Assembly (NCBI GenBank): GCA_010093485.1
Contig: MU001500.1
Span: forward strand, 1,777,478 to 1,841,477
Reading direction: 5' to 3'
DNA from: Karstenula rhodostoma CBS 690.94
Lineage: Eukaryota > Ascomycota > Dothideomycetes > Pleosporales > Didymosphaeriaceae
DNA length: 64,000 nucleotides
The translations under genes and the position numbers were made by a program. The notes beneath the pieces were generated by a model, which ran no database searches, had not been told where the DNA came from, and was given only the letters and a program-made list of their open reading frames with translations. Shown one piece after another: positions 35,282 through 45,185 of this stretch. How positions within the stretch are numbered: position 1 is the stretch's first letter; the number at the start of each line of letters is the position of its first letter.

Positions 35282-36100
35282 TCAACAATCTTCATGCGAG
35301 TGCCGATGCCCCGATATTTGGTCAAAATCGTCATTGATCATATCCTGGAAGCATTTATGACGGTGCTTCTCGTGCTCGCAGTCATTGTACATTTCTTCGT
35401 ATTTGTCGGGAAAATAGCACTTCAAGAACTTTTTTATCTTGCTCATCCTGTGAATCTTCTCCTTGCAGTCCTTGGTGTTCTTGTGATTGTGGCAGACAGC
35501 TTTGCATGCGCACGGGCTGTGCACGGAGCTGTCTTCGGAGCAGATGGCCTTGCAGTTAACGCGAAGGGATTTGCGCTTTTCGAGGTGGTGGAGCGTGGTG
35601 TTGGAGACCTCGTCGGTAACCGTGTTGGCGAGCTGCGGGAGGGCGGTGTTGGCGGAAGCAGCAGGCTGCCCATTGAACTTTTCCCACTTCTCGAGCAGGC
35701 CGGGAATCTCCTGCCAGTTGAGGCCGAAGTACGCATTGAGGTACGTGTTCTGCTGCTTGCTGTCCATCCACTCGCACTGCGGCTGTTAGTTCATCGAATC
35801 ACGCCAAGCTGCACCAAGAGAAACGAGATAGGGTAAGATAGAATAGGGGAAACTCACTGTATCGTCATGGCGCTTACAGACCGTCTGGCACGCCTCGACG
35901 TCCGCCCGCAGCGGGTATCTGCTGGACGCGGCATGGCAGACCGCCTTGCAGTTGATGCACGCGCGGTGGTCAATCTCGCGCGCCTCCAGGTCCCTCTGCA
36001 TGAAGGGGAATGTGAGTTCTCCTGTGATGCTGCTGGGAGCAGCAATAGTGGTGGCAACAAGGCTGGTGATAGTCATCACCACAAGGATGAGGTTAACCAT
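35282..36100 (-). CDS. Secreted cysteine-rich protein with duplicated cysteine module (effector-like)
   Basis: Two exons: 36100-35858 and 35782-35282. The 75-bp intron starts GTGAGT and ends ACAG. The product is 247 residues. Residues 1-21 (MVNLILVVMTITSLVATTIAA) are a clear signal peptide with an AxA-like end. The mature protein has two cysteine blocks. One is near 48-87 (CINCKAVCHAA, then ACQTVCKRHDDTPQC). The other is near 157-188 (VNCKAICSED, then CACKAVCHNHKNTKDC). A third Cys/His-rich stretch ends the chain (HEKHRHKCFQDM, GHRHSHEDC). The repeated NCKAxC and xVCxxHxxTxxC patterns suggest an internal duplication. Many paired cysteines and small size fit an apoplastic or effector-like protein, possibly metal-binding through the His-rich tail. 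Function is unknown. The TATA box lies about 92-100 bp upstream. Confidence 0.68.
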
Positions 36101-36202
36101 CTTAGTAAAGGATGTTCAAGTTGAGAAGAAATCTTGAAGATGATAGTGAAGATGGAATGGGAGGGAAGGGTAAGAAAGGATGAACAGGAAGAGATGGGGG
36201 TA

Positions 36203-36208
36203 TTTATA
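36203..36208 (-). promoter_or_regulatory. TATA box of the cysteine-rich secreted protein gene
   Basis: The minus strand reads TATAAA within CTATAAATAC, about 100 bp before the start codon, followed by a pyrimidine-rich leader. The position is right for a strong, inducible fungal promoter. Confidence 0.5.
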
Positions 36209-37741
36209 GAAAAGAGCTGGCTTAGCAGGACTGTACAGAGAGACGCTATTATGGTTCGTTCTTCATTGAAGGCTAGCTATCACAGAATGAATGTGGAGGA
36301 GAATTGGCTCTTGGTTCTTGCTAAAAAGCGTGATTTATCGTTTACTCCTCAACAAGTCAAACATAGTTAGTCCTTGCTGTTGCTTCTGCACCGCGCTCTC
36401 AACTCTTCGTTCTCTCCAAACTAGTATGGAAAGCTTATATGCAGCTGGGTAGAAGCGGTGCTCTAGATTGGTCACGGTTCGAGGTACTCAATCCAACAAT
36501 GAACGGATTTGGGCTTCCCATAAGTTTGAAGGTCCTCAACATGCCCTATCGAAGTCCACCTTTGCAACGTGTCTTGGGTCCATCTAGGCAAGTCTCTCGT
36601 CGCGGGGGAAGCGTGCGAGGCCGGGAATCTTTTAGCGGGAAGTGGTCCATCGAGGCGGCGTGTAGGCTATTCTAGCCGTGAGTGGGTGGGGCAGTGCCAC
36701 TGTTGATCTTGGAGAAACCCTGGGAATGTGCTTCTTGACAGGTTGCGGTCCAACACTCTTGACAAGATGGCATCTCTGGTACACTAGTGTACGCAAATAG
36801 TGTCCATTTGTTGATGTGGAGCGCTAGCACCGTTCTGGGGAAGGAGCAAGTGGTCAGGTGATCTTGCTCCAGCCCGAGGGCAGCTTCATCAATGTCAGCC
36901 ACAGCAGACGATAGGGAGAGTGATCTGTGTGCTGCAAATCATGTCCAGAAATCTAAGGGTGTTGGGAGGCAGGAGAGCGCAATAGGGCAGCGCGGTTGTG
37001 GGCCCTCTCTGGTCCACTGCACCGCGAACCTCAACCAGCTACACCTAACATTGGTACACCAGCCACGAAAGCCCGTCTGTCGACGTTTGTGTGATGATTT
37101 AGTATGTCGAAAGACCCCTCGCAATGAGTAATCACAACAGCCAGGGTTGCCCGCAAGTCACGAGACCCAGGTGCTGGTGGGATGCCACTGATCAATGTTC
37201 TTCATCGATCCACTGCACAGCATTTGCTGTCATCTTGAACGAATGTGCAGAAGGCGAACTTGACGGCATTCTCCTGTAACACATGGTTTGTCGTGGATTT
37301 TTGCGGGCATATTGTTGACAGCGGCGTCTTCTCTCCTGCCAAGCAAGCACGACACTGGAAAGCACGAGCGAAGGGCGCATCTCAATGACTATTCGAGGGC
37401 ATTGCCATGCCAGAGCTTGCATTCTGCAGGCTGCCGGCGCGTAGGACGCAGACGATGACGACGGCGCGTTCAGTTCGGCGGTTATTCGCTGGCAACGCGC
37501 GTTGTCCCTGGCGACGGCGGCCTTTTCCCGCGTAGCCCGCCCAGCCCGCGTCGTAAACACGGTCCTCCGCAGCGCAGCCCCATCCCGAATCCCTGCGCCC
37601 CACGTCGAAGCTCTCGAGCTCACATCGCACTCCTAGTACTAGGGAACATATTTACTCTCCCACGCGTGCTGCCTTTCACTGCTCTCTCAGTGCAGTCGTT
37701 CCCGCCGACACCGCTCGCTCCCATTCATATACATCGGCGCC
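36209..37741. other. Intergenic upstream of the F-BAR gene
   Basis: About 1.5 kb. Several ORFs of 60-140 codons occur on both strands (for example minus 37192-37623), but none has recognisable features or a convincing start. The right end is the F-BAR gene promoter. Confidence 0.45.
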
Positions 37742-40100
37742 ATGGGTGCGCCAGTGGCGACAGAGCCGCCTTCGGTCACGCTCTCGTGTATGCCCATACA
37801 CAGTACAGACCTGCACGGAAGACCACAGCTAACAGCGCGCAGTTGCCAACAACTTCTGGGGCAAAGATGACGCCGGCGTCTCTCCCATGCTCGAGCGCAT
37901 GCACAATGCCAAAGTCACCTCGGACGAGCTCAAGTCGTTCTACGCCGCGCGGGCCGCCATCGAAGACGAGTACTCCCGCAAACTCTTAAACCTCGCACGG
38001 AAACCCCTTGGCTCGTCGGAGTCGGGCACGTTGCGCATGTCGTGCGATGTGATCCGCGCCGAAGTCGAGTCCATGGGCAAGGCACACCAGAGCGTCGCAC
38101 AGCAGATGAAGACGGAGCTGGAGGAACCACTCCAGGCATTCGCCGGCGGCATGAAGGAGCGACGGAAGATTGTGCAGAATGGAATCGAGAAGCTGCTCAA
38201 GATGAAGATGGCACAGACGGGCTCCGTCAACAAGGCCCGCGATCGGTACGAGAATGACTGCCTCAAGATCAAGGGTTTCCTCGCACAAGCCCACATGGTC
38301 ATGGGCCAAGAAGAGCGCAAGAACAAGGCAAAGCTGGAGAAGACTCAGATACAGCTCTCAGAAACGGAGCGGGACTACGAGGCGGCTGTAAAGATCCTGG
38401 AAGAGACAACCGGCCGGTGGAATAGAGACTGGAAAGCAGCTTGTGATGTGAGCAATGTACCTATCTACAGCTAAGCTCACGCTGACGTGCACAGAAATTC
38501 CAAGACCTAGAAGAAGAGCGCATCGATTACACGAAGAGCAGCCTCTGGACCTTTGCTAACATTGCGTCCACCGTGTGCGTCAGCGACGATGCCGCGTGTG
38601 AGAAGATAAGACTCTCGCTCGAGGACTGCGACGTCGAGAAGGACATCACAAACTTCATACAAGTCGAAGGAACAGGCCAGGAGATCCCGGATCCGCCCAA
38701 GTTCATCAACTTTGCGCGAGGTGATGCCGATACGGATTCGCAAACATCCGAAGACGAGAACTTCTCAGTAGCTCAGTTCGCCAGAACTATGAATCCTGCG
38801 TATCGAGCATCCTCACCAGCGCCTTCGAGTTTCGATTCACACAATGACCCGAACAATCCGCTAGCTCGTGAGCTGCTTGGAAACAATACCAAGCCGATCC
38901 TGCAAGACCAAATTAATGTGGCACCTCCTCAGCAAGCGCAACCTGTTCGGCCAGCTGCAACATCAAGAGCTTCGCATCATTCCGGCCACTCTGCGCATTC
39001 AAACCGGGCACCACAACCTGATCCACGGCTAATCCAAGCCCAGCAACAGGCGCACCAGCAATACCAGCAGAACCAGCAGAACCAGCAGAACCAGCAGAAC
39101 AAGGTCCCTAACAACGACTATCCACCAGACGGGATGACTCAATTCTGCCGCGTCGGGGCACCTGCAGAGCAAAGCCCAGTTCCGAGCCCTGTTCGCCCTT
39201 CGAGCAGAGACTCTCAAAGCGAATACTCCAATCATACTTCTTTCTCGAGCATTGAACCGCCAAGCGGATCTGCGTCTCCAGGAAAGCCTATGTTCGAGTC
39301 CCCTCAACCGGTGGAGGAGATGCCCGTGCAGAAGAAGAATTTCTTTACCAAGAACCCGTTCGCGCGAAGGCAGAGCAAGCCCGATATTCAGCCTCCAGCT
39401 TCGATAACGCCGAGCGCCCGAAACAGGTGGGGTCCAGCATCTAGAGCAGCAAACAATGAAAACGTTAGTCCCACGCGACCGCATGCTATCAGAGAACGAG
39501 GCCGCACTCTGAAAGATGTTCCAACACCCAGCCCTGAGCCTGTAGATCCGCGAGCGAACTTCCAGCTCAACATCGGCAACAACGTGTTTGACGTCGCGTC
39601 TCCTGACGGGAAGAAGGAGCAGAAGTCAGCTGAGCCTCAAGAGGAGCTGGATCCCATTGCTCAGGCACTTGCTGAGCTCAAAGGCGTCACGAAACAGACC
39701 TCTCTGCGTGTGTCTGCAGATCGCTATCACGGTCTTGCCACACCACAACCGCCAGGTACACCCGCGCCTGGTACACCCGCGGTAGGAGCCAATCTTCCAG
39801 GAGGTGCTCCTACACCGCTTGTCAATGCCGGCCTGAAAGCTGCTAAACGTGGAACGCCACCCCCCTCGTACGATGCACCGCCAATGTCCCGTCTAGGTGC
39901 CCCCAAACCTGCACACACCGCACGCCAGATGCAAAAGACAACGGAGATGTACGTCCAGCAAAAAGCCAGCGTCTTCAACACAGGCACCTCTTCTCGTCCT
40001 TCCACCCGCGGCGCCGCCCCTCAAGAAGCACCCCGAGCACCCTCACCCGCTCCTCGTGCCGCAAGCCCCCAACCAAGCATGCACCGCACACAGCAGCAGC

Positions 40101-40135
<35 letters not shown>

Positions 40136-41207
40136 GCTCCGCCCTCCCCCGCATACCGCGCCCCCTCGCCCAACCCCAACGCCGGCGGCCGTCAACGCGC
40201 CCAAACCGCGACTCAAGCAAAGGCTCCCAACCCCTACAACAACAACACCACAGCACGCGGCTCCTACTCCTCCCGACAAGGCGGCGGCGGCGGCTCCCCC
40301 GCCATGCCTCGCGCGGCGTCGCCGCAGCCGCCGCAGCCGCAGTACGCACAGGCGCAAAGCCGTCCCGGGTCGCGCGCTGCACCCGCACAATCGTCTCCCA
40401 AGCCTGCGTATGCCGGTGCGAGACCCGCGCCATCGTCTCCCCAGCCGCCGCAGCCGCAGTACGCACAGGCGCAGAGCCGTCCCGGGTCGCGCGCTGCACC
40501 CGCACAATCGTCTCCCAAGCCTGCGTTTGCCAGTGCGAGACCTGCACAACCGTCTCCCCAGCCTTCGTATGCTAGCGCGAGACCCGCTTCCAGAGCGGCG
40601 CCCGCCTCTCGCGCTGCGAGCCCGAATCCCCAGTTCCGCCAGAGCTTCGACCGCCCGTCAAGCTCGCGGAGTAGCGACATGGCGCTGCAGCTTGCTCCGG
40701 CGGCGAGCGAACGCGGGGATGGAAGTGTATATAGTGGGAGCGTGTACGGTGGGAGCGTGTACGGTGGGAGCGTAAGGGGCAGGAGTGGGACTGCGCAGCA
40801 GCAGCAGCGGCCGCAGAGTAGTTACTACAACGGTGGAGGCGGAGGCGGAAGCGGAGGCGGAGAGGGTTTGCAGCATTCCCCGAGCACGATGAGTAGTCGC
40901 GTGCGGAGTAAGAGTGTGGCGGAGCCACGGCAGTATACGAGGGATGGGCGGATGATTGTGAATTATTGTAAGTTGGACCTCACTTCCCCTTCCCACATCT
41001 CTGGAGTATGATTGGGCAGAAAGCTAATGCGACACAGCGCGAGCCATGTACGTCTACAACGCGCAGATCCCCGAGGAACTGTCCTTTGCGAAGGGCGACA
41101 TCCTGGCCGTGCTCCGGCTGCAGGACGATGGGTGGTGGGAGGCGGAGGTTGTCGGCAAGGATGGAAGGAGAGGGCTCGTCCCGAGTAATTATTTGCAGGC
41201 GTGCTAG
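37742..41207 (+). CDS. F-BAR/SH3 protein of the Cdc15/Hof1/Imp2 type (cytokinesis, septation)
   Basis: Four exons: 37742-37787, 37843-38447, 38495-40967 and 41038-41207. The introns are 55, 47 and 70 bp. The product is 1,097 residues. The F-BAR domain is about 16-270, starting VTLSFANNFWGKDDAGVSPM, with the family pattern SDELKSFYAARAAIEDEYSRKL. It forms a curved dimer that binds PI-lipid membranes. A long disordered Ser/Pro/Gln-rich region follows, with NQQ repeats, a 15-Gln tract (750-764) and two copies of a 39-residue repeat from about 828. An SH3 domain ends the protein (1043-1097: AMYVYNAQIPEELSFAKGD, then DDGWWEAEV and GLVPSNYL). Relatives link membrane to the actomyosin ring during septum formation. 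The short first exon is fixed by the codon it completes (TTT, Phe16). Confidence 0.9.
40091..40135 (+). repeat. CAG/CAA microsatellite encoding 15 glutamines
   Basis: Three CAG then twelve CAA codons inside the F-BAR gene. Probably length-variable between isolates. Confidence 0.9.
40325..40558 (+). repeat. 117-bp tandem duplication inside the F-BAR gene
   Basis: Two near-identical 117-bp units (starts 40325 and 40442), an exact multiple of three, encoding QPPQPQYAQAQSRPGSRAAP and following residues. A third, shorter partial unit follows. Confidence 0.85.
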
Positions 41208-41643
41208 AGGTGGGGAGCCAAAGATGGCGCCTCGGATCGAGAAGAGAGTGTGCTAGAAGGAAGGGGATGGAGAATGAGGCGATGCTGATACCCGGTTGTG
41301 TTTGCTGCGTTTTCTTGCGTGGCGTTCCTTGCGATGAATATCAGTATCAGTATGCTTTTGTTGGTGCGATTTGGGCGTCTGGTGGATTGCTTGGAGTCTG
41401 GCTTGGGAATCTCTTCCGCTTCTTGCACTCGTTAGCGATGGGTTTAGGTATGGGATGTACGGCTTTGATGCGGAATGGACGATAAATTGTTTACATGGGC
41501 GCGGTGTCTGGTCAATTTGTGCGTGGGGTTGTTGTTGTGGTGGTGGTGATGTGCACCTTCGTGAGGTTCGCGGCGTGGGAGGGAGACGAGATGACGCTGT
41601 GACATAAAAGCGCGTTGCTGTCGCCTGGGATTTTCGTTCTTCA
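41208..41643. other. 3' flank of the F-BAR gene
   Basis: Probable 3' UTR and spacer, with GT-rich simple sequence around 41520-41560. No gene seen. Confidence 0.5.
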
Positions 41644-42730
41644 CACTTCGCACTCCTTGTTGTTGACTAAAATACTAGATCTCATGGACGATGTCTTTCC
41701 TTGTTTGGGGACTAAAAAGGTATACAAAAAGAGTTCATGGCTTTTGTTGTGGGACTAAAATGGAGGAAAAATGAATGCCATGGCTCTTGTTGTCTGCGGA
41801 CTAAAACTCAGAAGGCACCGGGCAATGGCTTTCCTCGTCTGCGGTCTAAAAAAACACATAATCCAAACACATGGCTTCCTTGTCCGGGCACTCGAAACAA
41901 CCACGGATACGAGTCATGGTTTTTCCCCGGGGGGGACTAAAAGGGTTATACTCCTCTTCCATGGCTCTCGCTGTCCGGGGAGTGAAAACACGGCTTGCAA
42001 ATATTCATCGCTCGACTCGTCTTGGGGACGAAAGAAAAACAAAAAACACGTCGATGTGTCGCCTGATCTGGGACCCAAAAATTGCCAACATGAAGGGCAT
42101 GTGCTGGGGACTGAAAAGTGGTTGGCGCGTGGTCATGGTATGTCTTTCTGCCGTGGGGAGGCGAAAAGATCTGCTGCTAGAACGGTATGGCTCGTCTCGT
42201 CTGGAGGGCTGGAAAGAAGAAAGCTGTGGCGGCTTCTATGGCTTTCCTCGTCTGGAAAACAAAAGGTCGACATTGACGGTCATGTGGGGTTTCTGGTCTG
42301 GGAATAGAAATGGGTCGACGTGAAGAGCATGACTCTCCTTCTTTCTGGACCAGAAAGACAGTGCCATAAATTCCATATCTCTCTACCATGCGGAGACTAA
42401 ACAAGGCCATGTCGATATTAAATATGGTTCGCCTCGCCTTGGGACTAAAAACGCAGTTATCCAGAACACATGGTTTTCCTTGTTCAGGGACCAAATTACA
42501 CCATACCCAGGTTCCATGTCTCTCCGCCGCACGGAGACTGAAGTCGCAAAACGTCTCTACGATATCTTGCCTCGCCCGGGGACTAAAAGTAACGAACGCG
42601 GAACCATGTCTCTTGTCGGTGCGGGGACCAAAGTCTAGACCCAATAGATTCATGGTCTGCTCGTCTGTCTGTCCAGAAAGATACCAATTATGGCCCTTGT
42701 GCGTGTAACTGTTGCCGCACTCACTAAACA
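41644..42730 (+). repeat. Degenerate 46-bp tandem array, about 24 units
   Basis: A motif of the form CATGGCTTTCCTCGTCTGGGGACTAAAA recurs with a variable stretch of about 18 bp between copies. The base before the C of GGACTAAAA falls at 41666, 41711, 41754, 41800, 41845, 41890, 41936, 41981, 42028 and 42073, continuing to about 42723. Most steps are 45-47 bp, with a few of 37-49. Units differ by many substitutions, but CATGG and GG(A/G)C(T/C)(A/G/C)AAA stay recognisable. Because 46 is not a multiple of three and stops fall in all frames, the array is not a protein repeat. The ORFs across it are by-products. Confidence 0.85.
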
Positions 42731-42901
42731 CCAGAAACAGAAAGAGGTTATGATGGAACTTATGGGATCCTCGCGGTCTGATTGTCTACGAACCCTCGGC
42801 ATTGCACGCACATGTGCGTGTGCGGGAAAATACAATTGATTCTGGCTCTACAAGGCAACAAAGTTGGACCCCAACCAACGTTCGCTTAGTCAAAGGAAGA
42901 A

Positions 42902-43045
42902 GGTTCACATACACGGGGGTTGGAGTAGCTTTTGAAAAGTCGTTGCTTCAGATCTCGAGCGGCGGGGTTGAAGGGTTCATATACATAGGAATTATAGTAG
43001 GGTTTGAAAAGTTCTTGCTTTGGATCTTAAGCGGTGGAGCAGAGG
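42902..43045 (+). repeat. Diverged 72-bp tandem duplication
   Basis: GGTTCACATACACGGGGGTT (42902) and GGTTCATATACATAGGAATT (42974) start two units that share TTTGAAAAGT(C/T)(G/C)TTGCTT, then GATCT(C/T)(G/A)AGCGG(C/T)GG. Confidence 0.75.
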
Positions 43046-43207
43046 GGTATTTTTGTTATTTTCCATTCAAGTAGAAAAGGTTGCGTGCCTGAGAGGAAAC
43101 GCAACCAAAGACGCGAGTCAATGGATGGGTGGGAGCGTAAACCAAAGACGTGAATTGATGGAGGCCAAAGACGTGAGTCGATGAAAGTGGTGTGTGAAAG
43201 GGGACCT

Positions 43208-43350
43208 TCAGGCAACGTCCGACTCATCCTTCGTATCAACCTCCAAATCGTCCTCATTGTCCTCGGTATCAACCTCCATATTATCCTCATCGCCCTCAGC
43301 ATTAACCTCTAAATCATCTCTATTTAGAGTTAGTGGGGGTGAATGATGAG
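43208..43350 (-). pseudogene. Truncated acidic coding fragment with 11-residue repeats
   Basis: The minus strand ends in three 33-bp units (starts 43233, 43266, 43299) reading variants of DNEDDLEVDTE, then KDESDVA and a stop at 43208. The period is a multiple of three, and differences between units keep acidic residues, which suggests it evolved as coding sequence. The frame is open back to about 43350 but has no start. It runs into copy C of the dispersed repeat at 43368. I read it as the C-terminal stump of a broken gene. Confidence 0.4.
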
Positions 43351-43367
43351 AAGGCCAGCACACTGGG

Positions 43368-43480
43368 CTCTTACGGGAAGGTGAACACCGGCGATACAGT
43401 ATTAGGTCAAGATGATAAACTTGTATAGTAAGCTAAGTTACTCTAGGATCAACTACCTTTATATTCTATATCTGACTAGT
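43368..43480 (-). repeat. Dispersed repeat, copy C (inverted)
   Basis: The reverse complement carries AGTAACTTAGCTTACTATAC, AAGTTTAT, CTAATACTGTATCG and CCGGTGTTCACCTTCCCGT, in the order of copies A and B. Confidence 0.8.
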
Positions 43481-43699
43481 GAGCCCGGGCTTCGAGACTT
43501 TTTTGTCCTGCCAGAAAAGACGCCATAAACCTTGTACCGACTTCTTGTCGAGTTTTAGATGGAAGGACAAACAAGGACGAACTGTAGTTCTTGTCTAGTG
43601 AGAGTTGGAGTTTTAAGAATGAAGGACGCGAGCAGGAGCTTTACGCAGACATTTGGGAAGTCTTCCAGCTATTTTTGAGAGATAGATAGACAAGGCCAG

Positions 43700-44059
43700 C
43701 TACAAGATTGTGTTAGTTATGCTTTCGGTCCCCTTCATCTTGTTCTTATGGGCTCGCATGATAACATTTTCTGTGGTTAGATTACTAATATTCTCCTTAG
43801 TATCTACAATTAATTGCGTGGCCTTTGCCAGCGGTAACACTCCAGCGTCCCGGTTCTTCTGGTATTCTTGGACGCAGTAAGAGAGAGCTCGGACTTGCAT
43901 CTCATTTTTGGCCATGGTGCTCTTGGACCACTCATCGTATTGAGATGTGATCGACTTTTCCCAGTCATCCTGGGTCATGGTCGGCTCCCTCTTCAGTCTC
44001 TTTAGAGTGGTCCAGTCCGCGGAGTGCTGGTCGCTCTTCCTGTTTGACTTCTCAGGCAT
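43700..44059 (-). CDS. Small orphan protein, function unknown
   Basis: 119 residues starting MPEKSNRKSDQHSADWTTLK. It is hydrophilic and highly charged, probably all-helical, with an amphipathic stretch rich in W, Y and E/K (DDWEKSITSQYDEWSKS). No signal peptide, membrane segment or known motif. Support: an open frame with gene-like codon use, a CT/CA-rich leader over about 100 bp and a strong start context (ACAACCACCATG). It sits in a repeat-rich accessory interval, downstream of which lie copy C of the dispersed repeat and the acidic coding fragment, so the present 3' end may be a truncation. Cellular role unknown. Confidence 0.5.
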   Translation of the reverse strand: MPEKSNRKSDQHSADWTTLKRLKREPTMTQDDWEKSITSQYDEWSKSTMAKNEMQVRALSYCVQEYQKNRDAGVLPLAKATQLIVDTKENISNLTTENVIMRAHKNKMKGTESITNTIL

Positions 44060-45185
44060 GGTGGTTGTAGAGTAGTATAGTTAGGTTACGGTGGTGCGAG
44101 TGCAGTCAGGATAGGTTGTAGTGAGAGTGGATTCGGGAAGTGGGGAAGTAGTTGAGTGAGATTTATCTCGCGAACATAAGAACGTGTTCGAAGACTTCTC
44201 ACATAACCAACTACCAACCAAAAACACCAACACTATCTTACCACGTACCCCCTTATCTACCCATCCAAACAAGCCAAGTTTGAATAGCGTGGTAACCGCA
44301 TAATCCCCCATCCTACCACAATCCCAGGGATACCCACTTCCTACCTACCCCACCATACACCCCTCACCCGCTTCCCCACCCCCTTCATATATCAACAAAT
44401 CACACCACCTCACCATCCCCCCCTCCATCAACCTACCCACCCTCATAGTAATCACATACGATATACCTACCTGTCATAACCTACCGTCTCTAGCCTTCGA
44501 AATATTTCCATTTTTAACACCTGGCCGAGTTCTCGTGATGCGTTTTGCCGCGTGCGCAAAGAATCTATCACATCTAACGTACAGTCTCAGGCACCAAAAG
44601 ATATACAGAAAGCGATGCTAATCTACTCCACATTCCCCACCCATCCCAAAACAGAAAACCGTCCTCATGTGAATGGATACCTTGGCTATAAGAACTGAAA
44701 TACATTTCTCTTGATACAGTGTGTCTAGTCCGCCTGCCCCGAACACGCCCCAAAGCAACATGGGTGAGTGGCGCACCTGCTTGCGCCCTCACTTCTCACG
44801 TCTCACACCCCCATCTCTTGACATATAAGAGCACGAATGGCCGTTCGATACATCTCAATGGTTCTTCGGCCGTCCGTCTGCCCAGATATCCCAGACACCG
44901 GTGTCATGAAGATAAAAGACTTGCATCCTCACTCACCGCACTCGTAGGTAAAACAAGATATAATGGTAGATTTATGCTTCTTTTTTGCTGTGCGTGCAAA
45001 ATCCTCCTAATGCAGAGTCATATGTGTGTGTGGAGCGCCTGGTTTTTCCTCCACTTCTTAGAATTCCCACCCAACTAGCTAATACCGCATTTATGTCTGT
45101 TTGACGAGTTGCATTGAGGCGCCCGACACAGTAACATCCATCATCCCATCACGTAACAATGCGTCATGCTATCCTAGCGTGTCAT
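44060..45185. other. Intergenic
   Basis: Left part is the leader and promoter of the minus-strand orphan gene. 44300-44450 is a C/A-rich, G-poor stretch. The right part is 3' flank of the ABC transporter gene. The short ORFs are not supported. Confidence 0.45.

Noticed and set aside
37192..37623. 143-codon minus-strand ORF upstream of the F-BAR gene
   Set aside because: No recognisable pattern. It overlaps a second ORF in another frame and lies in the likely promoter region.
41771..42307. 178-codon plus-strand ORF (and 184-codon minus-strand ORF at 42177-42731) across the 46-bp array
   Set aside because: Both are open because of the repeat. The repeat shifts frame each unit and no residue pattern is kept.
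41644..42730. CRISPR-like reading of the array (conserved part plus variable spacer)
   Set aside because: The genome is eukaryotic, the units are degenerate rather than identical, spacing varies from 37 to 49 bp and no cas genes are present.
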